From contig JABHIW010000114.1 of assembly GCA_018670825.1 (NCBI GenBank), forward strand, positions 32,392-96,391: a stretch of 64,000 nt of DNA, in the 5' to 3' direction. The DNA comes from Candidatus Scalindua sp. (GTDB lineage Bacteria; Planctomycetota; Brocadiia; Brocadiales; Scalinduaceae). A program made the translations under genes and the position numbers. The notes beneath the pieces were generated by a model, which saw only the letters and a list, made by a program, of their open reading frames with translations, did no database searches and was not told the origin of the DNA. Numbering within the stretch: the first letter of the stretch is position 1; every line of letters begins with the position of its first letter. Shown piece after piece: positions 27,201-36,392 of this stretch.

Positions 27201-27610
27201 TTAAAAGAGTCGTTCAAATGACAAAAGGCGGTAGGAAGGTCTACAATCTAGAGGTCCTCCCGCGCATCAATACTGATGGTACTCTTATGGTTATTGTCAT
27301 TAACCACGATAAGACGGAGGCTAGATATGATGTCAAGGTTGATCAGGTCTATATAAAGAAGGGTATGGAGGCGTGGAGCATGTTAGATGAAAAGACCATT
27401 GAAAAGAGGACTGACGGTAAGTTCAAGTTTAGTGTGCCGAGTTGGGGTGTTTCAGTTTTTATGCTTGGAACACCGAAAAACCTGGGACAAATCAAATCAG
27501 TCCAAGCCAGGCTTAACAAGAAGGACATGAGCGTACCTCGTTACTTCCTCGATCGCCCTGATCTCCTGAAACCTGAGTATAGTGTGCCAATTCCTAAGAT
27601 TGGAGAGTGA
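24278..27610 (+). CDS. Large exported GH42-like protein (putative glycoside hydrolase), apparent ATT start
   Basis: The frame encodes a signal peptide (IKNISVYCLSLFILILCINSISFA) with no ATG, GTG or TTG before it back to the stop at 24230. An AAGGGAG ribosome site at 24266-24272 is well spaced for ATT at 24278 or 24281. The first ATG is at 24407 and would delete the signal. The body has a TIM-barrel-like region (about residues 200-620) and then a segment (KVLYVVGGEWTTPTIKKRINTFIKNSG) resembling the class-I-amidotransferase-like trimerisation domain of GH42 beta-galactosidases. The C-terminal part ends with a beta domain. The substrate is unknown. At about 1110 residues it is longer than usual GH42 enzymes. 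Confidence 0.65.
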   Translation: MIKNISVYCLSLFILILCINSISFAYTLIATETVRGEYQNGIFMRSVGEYEYYFEVDEESGIVNLVKKTLLKKTLLQDNTSIESKVEYLIVSVEDSTLPSSFLRSEEKRNQKIITIVGKPGKFETETIILGEDFFEYCKASSGRFYLAAGTVIKSISSHFNPQKDLLANELYTKSTVTEWQRKLYRDWKSLPEPPITPYHGPFGGDARAFVGDINSYKGNDPKIRENVERFTDYSYTAAKGPYDPELDRRPINHEFEEAMIEDWRRMGYNCAYKGSINTFRVGKYLKDKYGMLGAIEQTLWGQGTGEEPPFDYTGKKIGKGVREGCNSFFVKKYYDQGVAAVSGQVINYPDALFQVGDHRLTCSWDEVGMRTRSYIDYHPQAAVEFRKYLKDVWFGDSAPDKDTNSDGRTYNQFTGENLTNWDQVQALQLSPYYRDAWGGREKPEIDKVMWEQPGRFKLLLDFQGYWTIEYFRRINDDATKVINAKDIKGRVSCYPFMQHFIIWPSANATAGNSFYWYCRLSPVVNIEHMWPDAPAMNLSYAVTDRLAPRFNTPVMGWVWFYFGREGRDMYRGPNDCARAMARLMGHRVDGTHHWLYSPIYRGVDRKQRLQIAYWQNFLAMHYNGYISGSAPPETQIAMLMPNYTGYFYRYFQHPKADWAYTAEGFQNSQLSFEMVTEEELELDEGVLDQYKVLYVVGGEWTTPTIKKRINTFIKNSGIVFANVDSLSLDIVRNERTDYLEKTFGVKITHKYKNGFFPSAQTMEESAWAKTLDTWGFPAKLQGHSVQWNKEDDPRSFAKIWARTPLSVVKEQDGKVKRDALRRMIRKPEWKIIRGKDGHPMVDEKEFKKYDEVMGKMPKKVRGITQSPLDMRKEHIITFKDGKAVPTYGEIDTARAVNKGKPIAWYGKEIVGIETKNTVWLGLRLGNDLHAISPRMSMHRSLEPVNPFVTDPPDLYQSHKPYADILAYAAEKAGVKRVVQMTKGGRKVYNLEVLPRINTDGTLMVIVINHDKTEARYDVKVDQVYIKKGMEAWSMLDEKTIEKRTDGKFKFSVPSWGVSVFMLGTPKNLGQIKSVQARLNKKDMSVPRYFLDRPDLLKPEYSVPIPKIGE

Positions 27611-27697
27611 AATGTGTCTGTTACTCAGTAAAAGAGTTTCTTTGGTCATATCTTGATTTCAAAATGCTTTATCTGTATCAATTTGAGTCCTGAGAAA

Positions 27698-28081
27698 TTA
27701 GACTTGAGCATAAAACATCCTTGTTCTGGGCCCGTCAAACTCGCAGAAGAAGATTGATTGCCAGGTTCCTAATAAAAGCCGGCCGTCTTTGACGATAACA
27801 CTTACAGATGAACCGAACAGGGACGCTTTGATGTGGGCGTCACTGTTTCCTTCCATGTGAGAGTAGTTGTCACTCTGAGGGATCAACGACTCAAGTTTCT
27901 TCAGTATATCCCGGGGGACATCCGGGTCTGCGTTCTCATTAATGGTAATTCCGGTTGTGGTGTGAGGGACGAATACCGTAACCACACCTTCAGAAACCTC
28001 TCCAACTATTTCTTGAATCTGTGAAGTAATATCAATAAATTCGTTACGTCTTGATGTTTTAATAGAAAATTGTTTGATCAT
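27698..28081 (-). CDS. YjbQ/UPF0047 family protein
   Basis: A 127-residue single-domain protein of the YjbQ family, with the hallmark VPHTTTGITINENADPDV, DNYSHMEGNSDAHIKASLFGSS, and the terminal GTWQSIFFCEFDGPRTR. Family members can hydrolyse thiamine phosphates in assays, but the physiological role is unsettled. All the conserved His/Asn/Glu residues appear intact. It follows the bactofilin genes on the same strand. Confidence 0.93.
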   Translation of the reverse strand: MIKQFSIKTSRRNEFIDITSQIQEIVGEVSEGVVTVFVPHTTTGITINENADPDVPRDILKKLESLIPQSDNYSHMEGNSDAHIKASLFGSSVSVIVKDGRLLLGTWQSIFFCEFDGPRTRMFYAQV

Positions 28082-28174
28082 ATTACATTAAAATATTGTT
28101 TTTTTGGAATTTACGCTCTACCCGTCCGTACCGGCTGGCCGGGCTGGCCGGCTGCTAGCGAATGATACACTTAA

Positions 28175-28723
28175 TCAGTTTGTTTCTGTTTTTAGCATCT
28201 TCACTTTGCCGCTGAATGTTCCGCCCTTTTTCACGATTAATTTACGACAGCTTATTTCGCCGAATACTTCACCATTTTTAGAAATTTCAATTGTACCCAT
28301 TACGTTGACATTACCGTTAATTTTACCTTCTATTATGGCATTGCCAACATGAATACTTGAAATTTCTATTACACCCTTCTTCTTTAAATGAAGTGTACCA
28401 TAGGTCTCAAGATTTACGCCCAGAAGGGTTTTTACTTTATGATTGCTCAAGTCGTTACGGTTGTAACAGTGCTGACATGTAACTGCCTGTGATTTTTCAT
28501 CGGTAAAAATCTCTTTACTACATTTAAAGCAGTTAATTCTCCTTTTCCCGATAGGAGATATTAGCTTCTTTTCAGATGGGAAAATAATCTCTTTAACATT
28601 AATGTGTTTATTGCAATGGAGGCACGGCATTGAGATACAATTGACCGATACTCTTAGACCGCCATTACAATAAGGACATGCTATGTTCCTGATGTCAGAC
28701 AACTCGTTTGATTTAGTACTCAT
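28175..28723 (-). CDS. Bactofilin with two N-terminal zinc ribbons
   Basis: The first 90 residues contain four CXXC pairs (CPYC, CLHC, CFKC, CQHC), which make two zinc ribbons. The C-terminal part (about 100-175) is a bactofilin beta-helix: IEISSIHVGNAIIEGKINGNVNVMGTIEISKNGEVFGEISCRKLIV. Bactofilins polymerise into cytoskeletal filaments without nucleotide. The zinc ribbons suggest a nucleic-acid- or protein-binding arm. It is 36 bp downstream of a plain bactofilin gene, so the two are probably co-expressed and may co-polymerise. Confidence 0.85.
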   Translation of the reverse strand: MSTKSNELSDIRNIACPYCNGGLRVSVNCISMPCLHCNKHINVKEIIFPSEKKLISPIGKRRINCFKCSKEIFTDEKSQAVTCQHCYNRNDLSNHKVKTLLGVNLETYGTLHLKKKGVIEISSIHVGNAIIEGKINGNVNVMGTIEISKNGEVFGEISCRKLIVKKGGTFSGKVKMLKTETN

Positions 28724-28759
28724 AAATCATTTTCTATTTAAACGATACTGTTTTTCTCT

Positions 28760-29152
28760 CTATTGTATGTTTTTAATTACTTTAATATTCTGCCTTTCCG
28801 TATTTTGTTTTTCCAACTTTGTGCCATCAGGATTCACATTGCACTGACCAACAAAGACAACACCCTCTTCAATGACTAATGTCTTTGCCTGTAAGTCACC
28901 AATGAGCTGTGCATTTTGTTTAAGTTCAACTTTTTCAGCCGCTTCTATGTTTCCGTCCAAGCGGCCTTCAATAGTGGCATTTTTCACCTTAACATTTGCT
29001 TTGACCGCGCCTGTCTTACCAACAATAAGTTCGCCTTGATTTGCTATCAGTTCTCCTTCAAATTTTCCATCAATATTCATGACCTTTTCAAACTTTATCG
29101 TACCCTTGATTTCTACATCGGTTGTCAAATTAGTTACACTGTTTTCACTCAT
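28760..29152 (-). CDS. Bactofilin
   Basis: A 130-residue protein that is almost entirely a bactofilin domain: EIKGTIKFEKVMNIDGKFEGELIANQGELIVGKTGAVKANVKVKNATIEGRLDGNI, a right-handed beta-helix of repeated short strands. It has no membrane segment. Such proteins form cytoplasmic filaments that place envelope enzymes or shape the cell. It is the first gene of a pair with the zinc-ribbon bactofilin and divergent from groEL. Confidence 0.92.
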   Translation of the reverse strand: MSENSVTNLTTDVEIKGTIKFEKVMNIDGKFEGELIANQGELIVGKTGAVKANVKVKNATIEGRLDGNIEAAEKVELKQNAQLIGDLQAKTLVIEEGVVFVGQCNVNPDGTKLEKQNTERQNIKVIKNIQ

Positions 29153-29608
29153 CTAAATCTCCTTTCAGGTTATTTGTTTTGGGAATAAACTGGCCGTCGA
29201 TAGGTACTTCTTTTAATCACACTTTAAGTATAGGTTAGTTTTGTTTCCTTGGTTTTGCATCAAGGATAAATAAAATTTCGTAAATATCAATAGTTTTATT
29301 CAGTAAAGGTAACTTATTACATTGGTGACTTCTGTATAATCATAAAATCTAACACCAGAGTGCCGGTAAAATCTCTTATTATGCCAATTTGACATTTGGG
29401 TTAATATTTAGAAATAGACGACTGCCAAAATGGCATTTTGTAGATTGCTGTTGAGGATTCTGTGATATGCTAATTTGTTATTAAGTATGTAACCTATTAT
29501 GTAACAGTAGTATAAGATGTTTCTATGTGTATTGGTACATATTTTGCGAATACAGCATTACATTGAATCTAAAAATATCGAGCTTGCAATTTTAAAAGGA
29601 GGTATGTA
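29153..29608. other. Divergent region between bactofilin and groEL genes
   Basis: This must hold the groEL promoter. There is a TGCCA-AAA-TGGCA palindrome at 29423-29435 and two copies of TATGTAAC at 29486 and 29498, spaced 12 bp. I do not see a CIRCE element (TTAGCACTC-N9-GAGTGCTAA), so heat-shock control by HrcA is not supported here. Which of these motifs is used as an operator is unknown. Confidence 0.5.
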
Positions 29609-31327
29609 ATGGCAGCAAAGCAGTTGTTATTCAAAGAAGATGCAAGGATGGCAATTAAAAGGGGAGTCACCAAGTTGGCCAGTGCGGTCAAATGCACACT
29701 GGGTCCAAGAGGTAGAAACGCTGTTCTTGATAAAGGATGGGGAAGTCCCACAATAACAAAAGACGGTGTATCCGTTGCAGAGGAAATTGAGTTGAAAGAT
29801 CCATATGAGAATATGGGTGCAAAACTAGTAAAAGAGGTGGCATCAAAAACCAGTGATATTGCTGGAGATGGAACTACTACAGCCACAGTACTGGCTGAAG
29901 CTATTTTCAATAATGGCTTGAAATGTGTTTCAGCAGGTGTAGACCCTGTCGCTCTTAACCGTGGCATGAAGGTTGCCGCTGACGCGGTAGTGGAAACACT
30001 TCAAAGCATGAGTAAGAAGATAAAGGACCAGACTGAAATTGCTAATATTGGTACTATCGCATCCAATAACGATAGTGAAGTTGGTAAAATGATTGCAAAC
30101 GCAATGGAAAAAGTTGGTAAAGACGGTGTTATTACAGTTGAAGAGGGAAAGAGTATCACTTCAGACGTTGATGTGGTTGAAGGTATGCAGTTTGATCGTG
30201 GTTATTTGTCACCTCATTTTGCAACAGATAAAGATAATATGAAGGTGGAGCTGAAGGATGCTTATGTATTAATCCACGAAGAAAAGATATCAAACATAAA
30301 GGGGATTGTTCCTTTACTTGAAAAGGTTTCAAAAACCAAAAAGCCTCTTTTGATAATTGCAGAGGATGTAGATGGTGAGGCGTTAGCAACATTAGTCATA
30401 AACAATATTCGTGGTACTATTGTTTGTGCTGCTGTTAAGGCTCCTGGTTATGGAGACCGAAGGAAAGCAATGATGGATGATATCGCAATACTAACTGGTG
30501 GTAAGGCTGTTGTTAAGGATTTAGGCATAGAGCTTGAGAATATTGAGCTAACTGATCTTGGAACGGTAAAAAAGGTTAATATAGATTCTGAAAATACGAT
30601 TATTGTAAATGGTGGAGGCAGCACGAAAGATATAAGTGCACGTGTAAACCAGATAAGAAGAGAGGTTGAAGATACAACCTCTGACTATGATCGTGAAAAA
30701 TTACAGGAAAGATTGGCTAAATTATCAGGTGGTGTTGCTCAGATAAATGTGGGTGCAACGACTGAAACAGAGATGAAAGAGAAGAAGGCACGTGTAGAGG
30801 ACGCTTTGCATGCTACACGAGCTGCAATTGCCGAAGGTGTATTGCCTGGTGGTGGCGTTGCTCTATTAAGGGCAGCCGAGAAGTTAGATGATCTTAAGTT
30901 GAAAGGTGACGAACATTTCGGTGTTGACATCATAAAAAATGCTCTCAGTGAGCCAATAAAGCAGATATCCAGAAATGCGGGATTGGAAGGCGCGATTGTA
31001 GTAAGGAATATTTTAAAATCAAAAGATAAGTCATTTGGTTATGATGCAGAAAAAGAAGTATATGGTAACCTTATTGAGGCTGGTGTGATTGATCCTACAA
31101 AAGTTACAAGAAGTGCATTGCAAAACGCCTTAAGCATTGCCAGTATTCTGCTTACCAGTGATTGCCTTATTTCAGAAATACCTAGTAAAGAAGATGCTAT
31201 GATGCCTCCTGGTGGTGGTATGCCCGGTGGTGGCATGGGCGGCATGGGTGGCGGTATGCCTGGAATGGGTGGAATGCCTGGTATGGGCGGCATGGGCGGC
31301 ATGGGCGGAATGCCTGGAATGATGTAA
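29609..31327 (+). CDS. groEL: Chaperonin GroEL, copy 1 (with GGM tail)
   Basis: A 60-kDa chaperonin subunit that folds proteins in an ATP-driven double ring. It shows [28 protein letters not shown], the ATPase [14 protein letters not shown], and [13 protein letters not shown]. The last ~40 residues are an unusually long Gly/Met tail (many GGM and PGM units), typical of GroEL but extended. It is preceded by an AAAGGAGGT ribosome site and followed 93 bp later by groES. It differs clearly from the second copy downstream, so the two are not recent duplicates. Confidence 0.95.
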   Translation: MAAKQLLFKEDARMAIKRGVTKLASAVKCTLGPRGRNAVLDKGWGSPTITKDGVSVAEEIELKDPYENMGAKLVKEVASKTSDIAGDGTTTATVLAEAIFNNGLKCVSAGVDPVALNRGMKVAADAVVETLQSMSKKIKDQTEIANIGTIASNNDSEVGKMIANAMEKVGKDGVITVEEGKSITSDVDVVEGMQFDRGYLSPHFATDKDNMKVELKDAYVLIHEEKISNIKGIVPLLEKVSKTKKPLLIIAEDVDGEALATLVINNIRGTIVCAAVKAPGYGDRRKAMMDDIAILTGGKAVVKDLGIELENIELTDLGTVKKVNIDSENTIIVNGGGSTKDISARVNQIRREVEDTTSDYDREKLQERLAKLSGGVAQINVGATTETEMKEKKARVEDALHATRAAIAEGVLPGGGVALLRAAEKLDDLKLKGDEHFGVDIIKNALSEPIKQISRNAGLEGAIVVRNILKSKDKSFGYDAEKEVYGNLIEAGVIDPTKVTRSALQNALSIASILLTSDCLISEIPSKEDAMMPPGGGMPGGGMGGMGGGMPGMGGMPGMGGMGGMGGMPGMM

Positions 31328-31420
31328 GAGATACCCTGATAGATCCGTCAGGGAGTTTTTTCCTGGCGATGCAAATAATTTAGTTTTACGTGGTAATTAA
31401 AATAAAAGGAGGTATTTAGT

Positions 31421-31708
31421 ATGGCTGTTAGACCTTTAGATGATAGAGTTGTAGTTGAACCGCTTGAAGCGGAAGAAAAAACACAGGGTGGAATTGTTCT
31501 GCCGGATTCAGCAAAGGAAAAACCAACAAAAGGTAAGGTTATCTCTGTGGGAGAGGGTAAACTCCTTGATAGCGGAAAAAGAGCAGAAATGTTAGTAAAA
31601 AAAGGTGACCAGGTTCTCTATGGAAAGTATGCAGGAACAGAAATAACCGTTGGTGGAAAAGATTATCTTATTTTAAAAGAAAATGATATCTTGGCTAAAA
31701 TTGATTAA
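31421..31708 (+). CDS. groES: Co-chaperonin GroES
   Basis: The 95-residue lid of the chaperonin. It has [35 protein letters not shown], which includes the mobile loop that contacts GroEL, and ends in the usual [13 protein letters not shown]. It lies between the two groEL genes, with 20 bp to groEL copy 2, and has AAAGGAGGT upstream. One GroES may serve both rings. Confidence 0.97.
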   Translation: MAVRPLDDRVVVEPLEAEEKTQGGIVLPDSAKEKPTKGKVISVGEGKLLDSGKRAEMLVKKGDQVLYGKYAGTEITVGGKDYLILKENDILAKID

Positions 31709-31728
31709 TCAAGTTCAGGAGGTTTATT

Positions 31729-33351
31729 ATGGCTGCAAAACAGCTTTTGTTTGATGAAGAGGCAAGACGCAATATAAAAAATGGTATAAAGAAACTGGCA
31801 GACGCTGTAAGGGTCACTATGGGCCCTACTGGCAGAAATGTAATTTTGGAAAAAAGTTTTGGTTCACCTACTGTTACGAAAGACGGTGTCTCAGTAGCTA
31901 AAGAAGTTGACATTAGTGAGCCTTTTGAAAATATGGGAGCAAAAATGGTCTGCGAAGTAGCTTCCAAAACCAGTGATAAAGCTGGTGACGGTACTACAAC
32001 TGCAACAATTTTGGCGGAAGCAATCTACAACGAGGGGCTGAAGTATGTTACGGCAGGCGTCAATACAATGGCTCTGAAAAGAGGTATTGATAAGTCCGTA
32101 AATGTTGTGGTAGATGAATTGAACAACTTGAGCAAGAAAGTTAAGGACAGAGCACAGATTGCACAGGTTGGTACCATATCAGCTAATAATGACTCGACAA
32201 TTGGAAACCTGCTGGCGGATGCGATGGATAAGGTTGGTAAGGATGGTGTTATTACGGTCGAAGAAGCGAAAAGTATTGACACAACATTAGATATAGTTGA
32301 GGGTATGCAATTTGATAAGGGATTTATTTCACCTTATTTTGTTACAAAGGCCCAGACTATGGAAGTTATCTTTGACGAGCCGTACATATTAATTCATGAA
32401 AAAAAGATTTCCAATATGAAAGAGCTGTTGCCTCTACTGGAAAAGTTGGCAACTACCGGTAAACCGCTTTTAATTATTTCCGAAGAGGTTGACGGTGAAG
32501 CACTGGCTATCTTAGTAGTAAACAAATTACGAGGGGTTTTGAACTGTGCGGCAGTTAAAGCTCCTGGTTTTGGAGATAGAAGGAAGGCTTTAATGGAGGA
32601 CATTGCGATACTTACAAATGGACGTTTGATATCGGATGATCTTGGAATAAAATTAGAGACTCTTGAGCTTACTGATCTTGGTACTGCAAAACGTGTTACG
32701 ATTGATAAGGAAAATACTACAATAATAGAAGGTAGTGGTAAAAAATCAGATGTACAGGGCAGGATTTCTCAGATTAGAAGTCAAATTGAACAGACGACAT
32801 CTGATTATGACAAGGAGAAGCTTCAGGAACGACTGGCAAAGCTTACCGGCGGTGTTGCCGTAATAAATGTAGGTGGTTCTACTGAAGCTGAAGTGAATGA
32901 AAGAAAAGCTCGTGTAGAAGATGCGCTGAATGCAACAAGAGCTGCAGTAGAGGAAGGTATTATTCCGGGAGGTGGAGTTGCCCTGGTCAGGACAATACCT
33001 AAAGTTCTAGAATCACGCAAAAAGCTAAAAGGTGATGAAAAAATAGGTGCAGATATAATAGCAAGAGCTATTGAGGCGCCTCTGAGACAGATAGTGTCCA
33101 ATACCGGTGGTGAAGGTTCAGTAATTGTTGAAGAGGTAAAAGAGAAAGGTACCAATATCGGATTTGACGCAAACACTTCTGAATTTATAGATATGTTTGA
33201 AAGAGGAATCATTGATCCAACAAAAGTTGCACGTACTGCGTTACAAAATGCGGCAAGTATAGCAGGGCTTATGTTGACGACCGATGTAATGGTTACTGAG
33301 TTAAAAGAGGATGAAGACGAAGAAACTCATGTTGAGGGCAGTGTATTTTAA
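31729..33351 (+). CDS. groEL: Chaperonin GroEL, copy 2 (no GGM tail)
   Basis: A second complete GroEL of 540 residues with [42 protein letters not shown] and [12 protein letters not shown]. It lacks the Gly/Met tail and ends in an acidic stretch ([17 protein letters not shown]). The tail normally lines the cavity floor, so loss of it suggests a different substrate range or a ring that works with copy 1. It is directly downstream of groES and is followed by a strong terminator at 33377. Confidence 0.95.
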   Translation: MAAKQLLFDEEARRNIKNGIKKLADAVRVTMGPTGRNVILEKSFGSPTVTKDGVSVAKEVDISEPFENMGAKMVCEVASKTSDKAGDGTTTATILAEAIYNEGLKYVTAGVNTMALKRGIDKSVNVVVDELNNLSKKVKDRAQIAQVGTISANNDSTIGNLLADAMDKVGKDGVITVEEAKSIDTTLDIVEGMQFDKGFISPYFVTKAQTMEVIFDEPYILIHEKKISNMKELLPLLEKLATTGKPLLIISEEVDGEALAILVVNKLRGVLNCAAVKAPGFGDRRKALMEDIAILTNGRLISDDLGIKLETLELTDLGTAKRVTIDKENTTIIEGSGKKSDVQGRISQIRSQIEQTTSDYDKEKLQERLAKLTGGVAVINVGGSTEAEVNERKARVEDALNATRAAVEEGIIPGGGVALVRTIPKVLESRKKLKGDEKIGADIIARAIEAPLRQIVSNTGGEGSVIVEEVKEKGTNIGFDANTSEFIDMFERGIIDPTKVARTALQNAASIAGLMLTTDVMVTELKEDEDEETHVEGSVF

Positions 33352-33376
33352 ATAAACGACTGAAAAAGTTGAATAG

Positions 33377-33420
33377 CTGAAAATAAAAAGGCCGCATTTA
33401 TGTGGCCTTTTTATTTTCAG
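33377..33420. terminator. Strong rho-independent terminator after groEL copy 2
   Basis: A 20-bp stem (one G-T pair, the rest Watson-Crick) with loop TTTA. The arms start CTGAAAATAAAAAGGCC and end GGCCTTTTTATTTTCAG. The T-run is inside the right arm, and the A-run on the left makes it work in both directions. It isolates the chaperonin operon from dnaJ. Confidence 0.9.
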
Positions 33421-33449
33421 TCTCTGTGGTTTTTAGCGGTAGAACCTGC

Positions 33450-33477
33450 TTGACATTTCATATATCACTTGTATCAT
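33450..33477 (+). promoter_or_regulatory. Candidate sigma-70-type promoter for the dnaJ operon
   Basis: TTGACA at 33450-33455 and TATCAT at 33472-33477 are separated by 16 bases. The promoter lies just after the terminator of the chaperonin operon and about 125 bases before dnaJ. This is a sequence match only. Confidence 0.55.
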
Positions 33478-33601
33478 AATAGATTACAAATATTTAATTG
33501 AGAGCGTTAAGTTGTTTAACCGTATATGCTTAATGCCTTGTAGGCATGATATAAAGAATATTCTATTATCAGGCAGACTTTAAAAGATTTAGAGCTTAAA
33601 A

Positions 33602-34732
33602 ATGCAAAAAGAAGACTATTATAATGTTCTTGGCGTTGAAAGAAACGCGGGCCAGGATGATATAAAACGTGCTTATAGGAAATTGGCTTTGAAGTATCAT
33701 CCTGACAAAAATCAGGGTGATAAAGAGGCCGAGGAGAAATTTAAGATTGCAGCTGAAGCATACGAAGTGATTAGCGATCCTGAGAAGAGACAAAGGTATG
33801 ACCATTATGGTCATGAAGGATTAAGAGGTGGCGATGCAAGGGGATTTGGCAATTTTGAAGATATTTTTGATGCTTTTGGTGATATATTTGGCGGTGGTGG
33901 TGGAGGTGGTGGTGGCATCTTTGAGGATTTTTTTGGTGGTGGGAGAAGGCAGACGGAAAAGCGTGGTGCCAGTTTACGGTGCGATATTGCTTTAGATTTT
34001 AAAGAGATCGCTACCGGTATTGAAAAAACAATAGAGATTACCAAAAGAGACTTTTGTGAAGAATGCCGGGGAACAGGCGCTCGAAAAGGTACATCCCCTG
34101 TTTCCTGTCCTTATTGTAAGGGTAAGGGTGAGATCCATCAAAGACAGGGCTTTTTCACTATAAGAACGACATGTCCTAAATGCCAGGGTGGCGGAAATAT
34201 AATAGAAACTCCCTGTAAAAAATGTTCCGGTCATGGCGTGTATCCAAAAAAATCAAATATTAAGGTCCAGGTCCCTGCCGGTATTGATGATGGTTCGAGA
34301 TTACGTGTGACAGGCCAGGGTGAATCAGGAGCCAACGGAGCTCCACCGGGGGATTTATATTGTGACATACATATAAAGCCACATTCAATTTTCAAAAGGC
34401 AGGATTACGATATTATTTGTGAATTTCCCATTACCTTTACTCAGGCGGCCTTAGGTTGTGAAATTGAAGTGCCTACTATTCTTGGAAAAATGAGAAAAGT
34501 AAGAATCCCTGCCGGGATGCAGAGTGATGAAATCATTCCTGTTAAAGGAGAGGGATTTCCAAATGTTCGTGGTTATGGGGTAGGAAATATGTTAGTACAT
34601 GTTATTGTTGAAACTCCGAATAAATTAACCCCCAGACAGGAAGAATTACTAAGAGAATTTGCAGAATCAGAACATAAGAATGTGACGCCCAAAGCAAAGA
34701 GTTTTTTTCAGAAGGTAAGAAAACTTTTTTAG
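33602..34732 (+). CDS. dnaJ: Chaperone protein DnaJ
   Basis: A type I Hsp40 co-chaperone that stimulates DnaK ATPase. The 376 residues include the J domain with HPDKN (about 33-37), a long Gly/Phe linker, and the zinc domain with four CXXCXGXG-like units: [24 protein letters not shown] and CKKCSGHG. The substrate-binding C-terminal domain follows. dnaK is not in the window. It is the first gene of dnaJ-grpE-fmdB-yacG. Confidence 0.95.
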   Translation: MQKEDYYNVLGVERNAGQDDIKRAYRKLALKYHPDKNQGDKEAEEKFKIAAEAYEVISDPEKRQRYDHYGHEGLRGGDARGFGNFEDIFDAFGDIFGGGGGGGGGIFEDFFGGGRRQTEKRGASLRCDIALDFKEIATGIEKTIEITKRDFCEECRGTGARKGTSPVSCPYCKGKGEIHQRQGFFTIRTTCPKCQGGGNIIETPCKKCSGHGVYPKKSNIKVQVPAGIDDGSRLRVTGQGESGANGAPPGDLYCDIHIKPHSIFKRQDYDIICEFPITFTQAALGCEIEVPTILGKMRKVRIPAGMQSDEIIPVKGEGFPNVRGYGVGNMLVHVIVETPNKLTPRQEELLREFAESEHKNVTPKAKSFFQKVRKLF

Positions 34733-34773
34733 ATAATGCATTCTTGTGAAATAATTGGAGGATATTTGTTGTT

Positions 34774-35487
34774 ATGTCTAAAGGACAAGAAAATCATGAT
34801 GAAGAAAATGCTAAGGCCGAACAAAGTGATATGAATAGTGATAAAGACCGGGAAAACATTGAGAGTCCTCAAGGAAATTCAGAGCAGGAGACTGATACAG
34901 ACGAAAATTCTAAAATGGAAGATGATATAGAAGCAGTGCAGGGAGAGGCTGAGGAGGATATAGACGAGCCTGCAGATTTGACAAAGGAAGAGATTTTAGA
35001 GTTAAAGAAAAAAGCAGAAGAACGTGATACTTACCTTGATCAGTTATTGAGGACCAAGGCAGAATTTATGAATTACCAAAAGAGAGTGGCAAAAGAACAC
35101 GAATCAACTGCTCAGTTTGCTGTACAAAACCTCATACTTGATTTTCTACCGGAACTTGACAATTTTGAGAGGGCCTTGAAGCTGGCGGATGATTCTAACG
35201 ATTTTAGTAAGTTTGTGGAAGGAATTAAGTTAATAGAAGAACAGTTGTTTAAGGTTTTAGGGAAGTACGGTGTGGAGTCTATCGAGACAGCGGGAAAAGC
35301 TTTTGATCCAAATCTTCATGAAGCCGTAATGGAGGAGGAGAATAATGAAATGCCTCATCATACCATTGTTGATGAATTTCAGAGGGGTTTCCTCTTAAAG
35401 GAGCGTGTTATCAGACCCTCAAAAGTAAAGGTTTCGAAAAGAACTATCGAAGAAGAGGAAAAAGAAGAAGATAAATCTGATGAATAA
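34774..35487 (+). CDS. grpE: Nucleotide exchange factor GrpE
   Basis: GrpE releases ADP from DnaK. The 237 residues start with a long acidic, low-complexity extension (about 1-75). The GrpE helix (LRTKAEFMNYQKRVAKEHE) and the beta domain (GKAFDPNLHEAVMEEE...GFLLKERVIRPSKVKVSK) follow. The acidic extension is longer than usual. It lies 41 bp after dnaJ in the same operon. Confidence 0.94.
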   Translation: MSKGQENHDEENAKAEQSDMNSDKDRENIESPQGNSEQETDTDENSKMEDDIEAVQGEAEEDIDEPADLTKEEILELKKKAEERDTYLDQLLRTKAEFMNYQKRVAKEHESTAQFAVQNLILDFLPELDNFERALKLADDSNDFSKFVEGIKLIEEQLFKVLGKYGVESIETAGKAFDPNLHEAVMEEENNEMPHHTIVDEFQRGFLLKERVIRPSKVKVSKRTIEEEEKEEDKSDE

Positions 35488-35526
35488 TGTTTTATGTCTT
35501 AACATCTACGAGAAAGAAGGAGAATT

Positions 35527-35823
35527 ATGCCTACTTACGATTATGAGTGTGATGCGTGTAACCATACATTCGAACTGTTTCAATCTATAACTGCCGGGCA
35601 TATCAGAAAATGCCCGGATTGTGGAAAACTGAAGCTAAAACGCCTGATCGGAGCTGGTGGTACAATTATTTTTAAAGGTTCCGGTTTCTATCAAACTGAT
35701 TACCGGAGTGAAGGATATAAGTCACAGGAGAAAGCTGAGAGAGAATCTTCCACGGTAGATACAAAAGATAAAAAAGAGAGCAAAACGAAGAAAAAAGAGA
35801 CAAAGAAAAATGTCAAAGATTAA
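35527..35823 (+). CDS. FmdB-family zinc ribbon protein
   Basis: A 98-residue protein whose first 50 residues are the FmdB zinc ribbon: MPTYDYECDACNHTFELFQSI, then CPDCGK, with the GSGFYQTDYR motif. The last 35 residues are a highly charged Lys/Glu tail. The family was named from a formamidase regulatory gene, but the function is unknown. It overlaps yacG by 14 bp. Confidence 0.9.
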   Translation: MPTYDYECDACNHTFELFQSITAGHIRKCPDCGKLKLKRLIGAGGTIIFKGSGFYQTDYRSEGYKSQEKAERESSTVDTKDKKESKTKKKETKKNVKD

Positions 35824-35992
35824 ATGCCGTAGTTGTGGTAAAGAGCTTTTCTACAATTCTATAACCGACATACCTACATTTCCCTTTTGCAGTAAACGTT
35901 GCAAGCTGACGGACTTGGGTTCCTGGTTTAATGAAGAACGATGTATTGAAGGACCGGCTACGAACGATCAGCTTGAAGACAACAACGAATAG
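35810..35992 (+). CDS. yacG: YacG-like zinc protein (DNA gyrase inhibitor family)
   Basis: A 60-residue protein with the YacG zinc site: CRSCGK near the N-terminus and FCSKRCKLTDLGSWFNE later. YacG binds GyrB and inhibits gyrase in E. coli. It begins inside the 3' end of the fmdB-like gene, which suggests translational coupling. A Cys-Cys site and the DLGSW motif are both intact. Confidence 0.9.
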   Translation: MSKIKCRSCGKELFYNSITDIPTFPFCSKRCKLTDLGSWFNEERCIEGPATNDQLEDNNE

Positions 35993-36392
35993 ATATATGC
36001 GTCATAATCAATTACATCGGCCGATAAAGAGCGATGTTACGATAACAGTAAGTCTCGGTAAATAGTGGTTTGTGTTTATCATATAATAGACCATATCTAC
36101 TCTATTCAGGTTAAGTAAAGAGACCGTCATTTCCACTGTTTTTTGCTTGAAATAAAGGATAAAGTTATATAATGAGAATTTGTTATATAACATGTAAGTG
36201 CAAAAATTCTATTCTGAGTCTGGAACTTGATTTAATTCAGTTCATCAGATTTGGGATTTCTCTTTTTCCCTATAACGTATGTGTTACAATACCCTGAAAC
36301 TAATTCAGAGGGAAAGAGTCTATGATCTATAGATATAAACTAAGTCAATTATTTCCGTTTCTTAATAAAAACCACAAGAAGGGGGTGTATTA
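35993..36392. other. Gene-free stretch between yacG and the membrane protein
   Basis: It contains a 10-bp palindrome ATCGGCCGAT at 36016-36025. No protein-like frame or clear promoter is seen. The membrane protein gene has a GAAGGGGGTG ribosome site at the right end. Confidence 0.4.

Noticed and set aside
29153..29608. CIRCE/HrcA site upstream of groEL
   Set aside because: No TTAGCACTC-N9-GAGTGCTAA or near match; the TTGACA at 29389 has no suitable -10 box.
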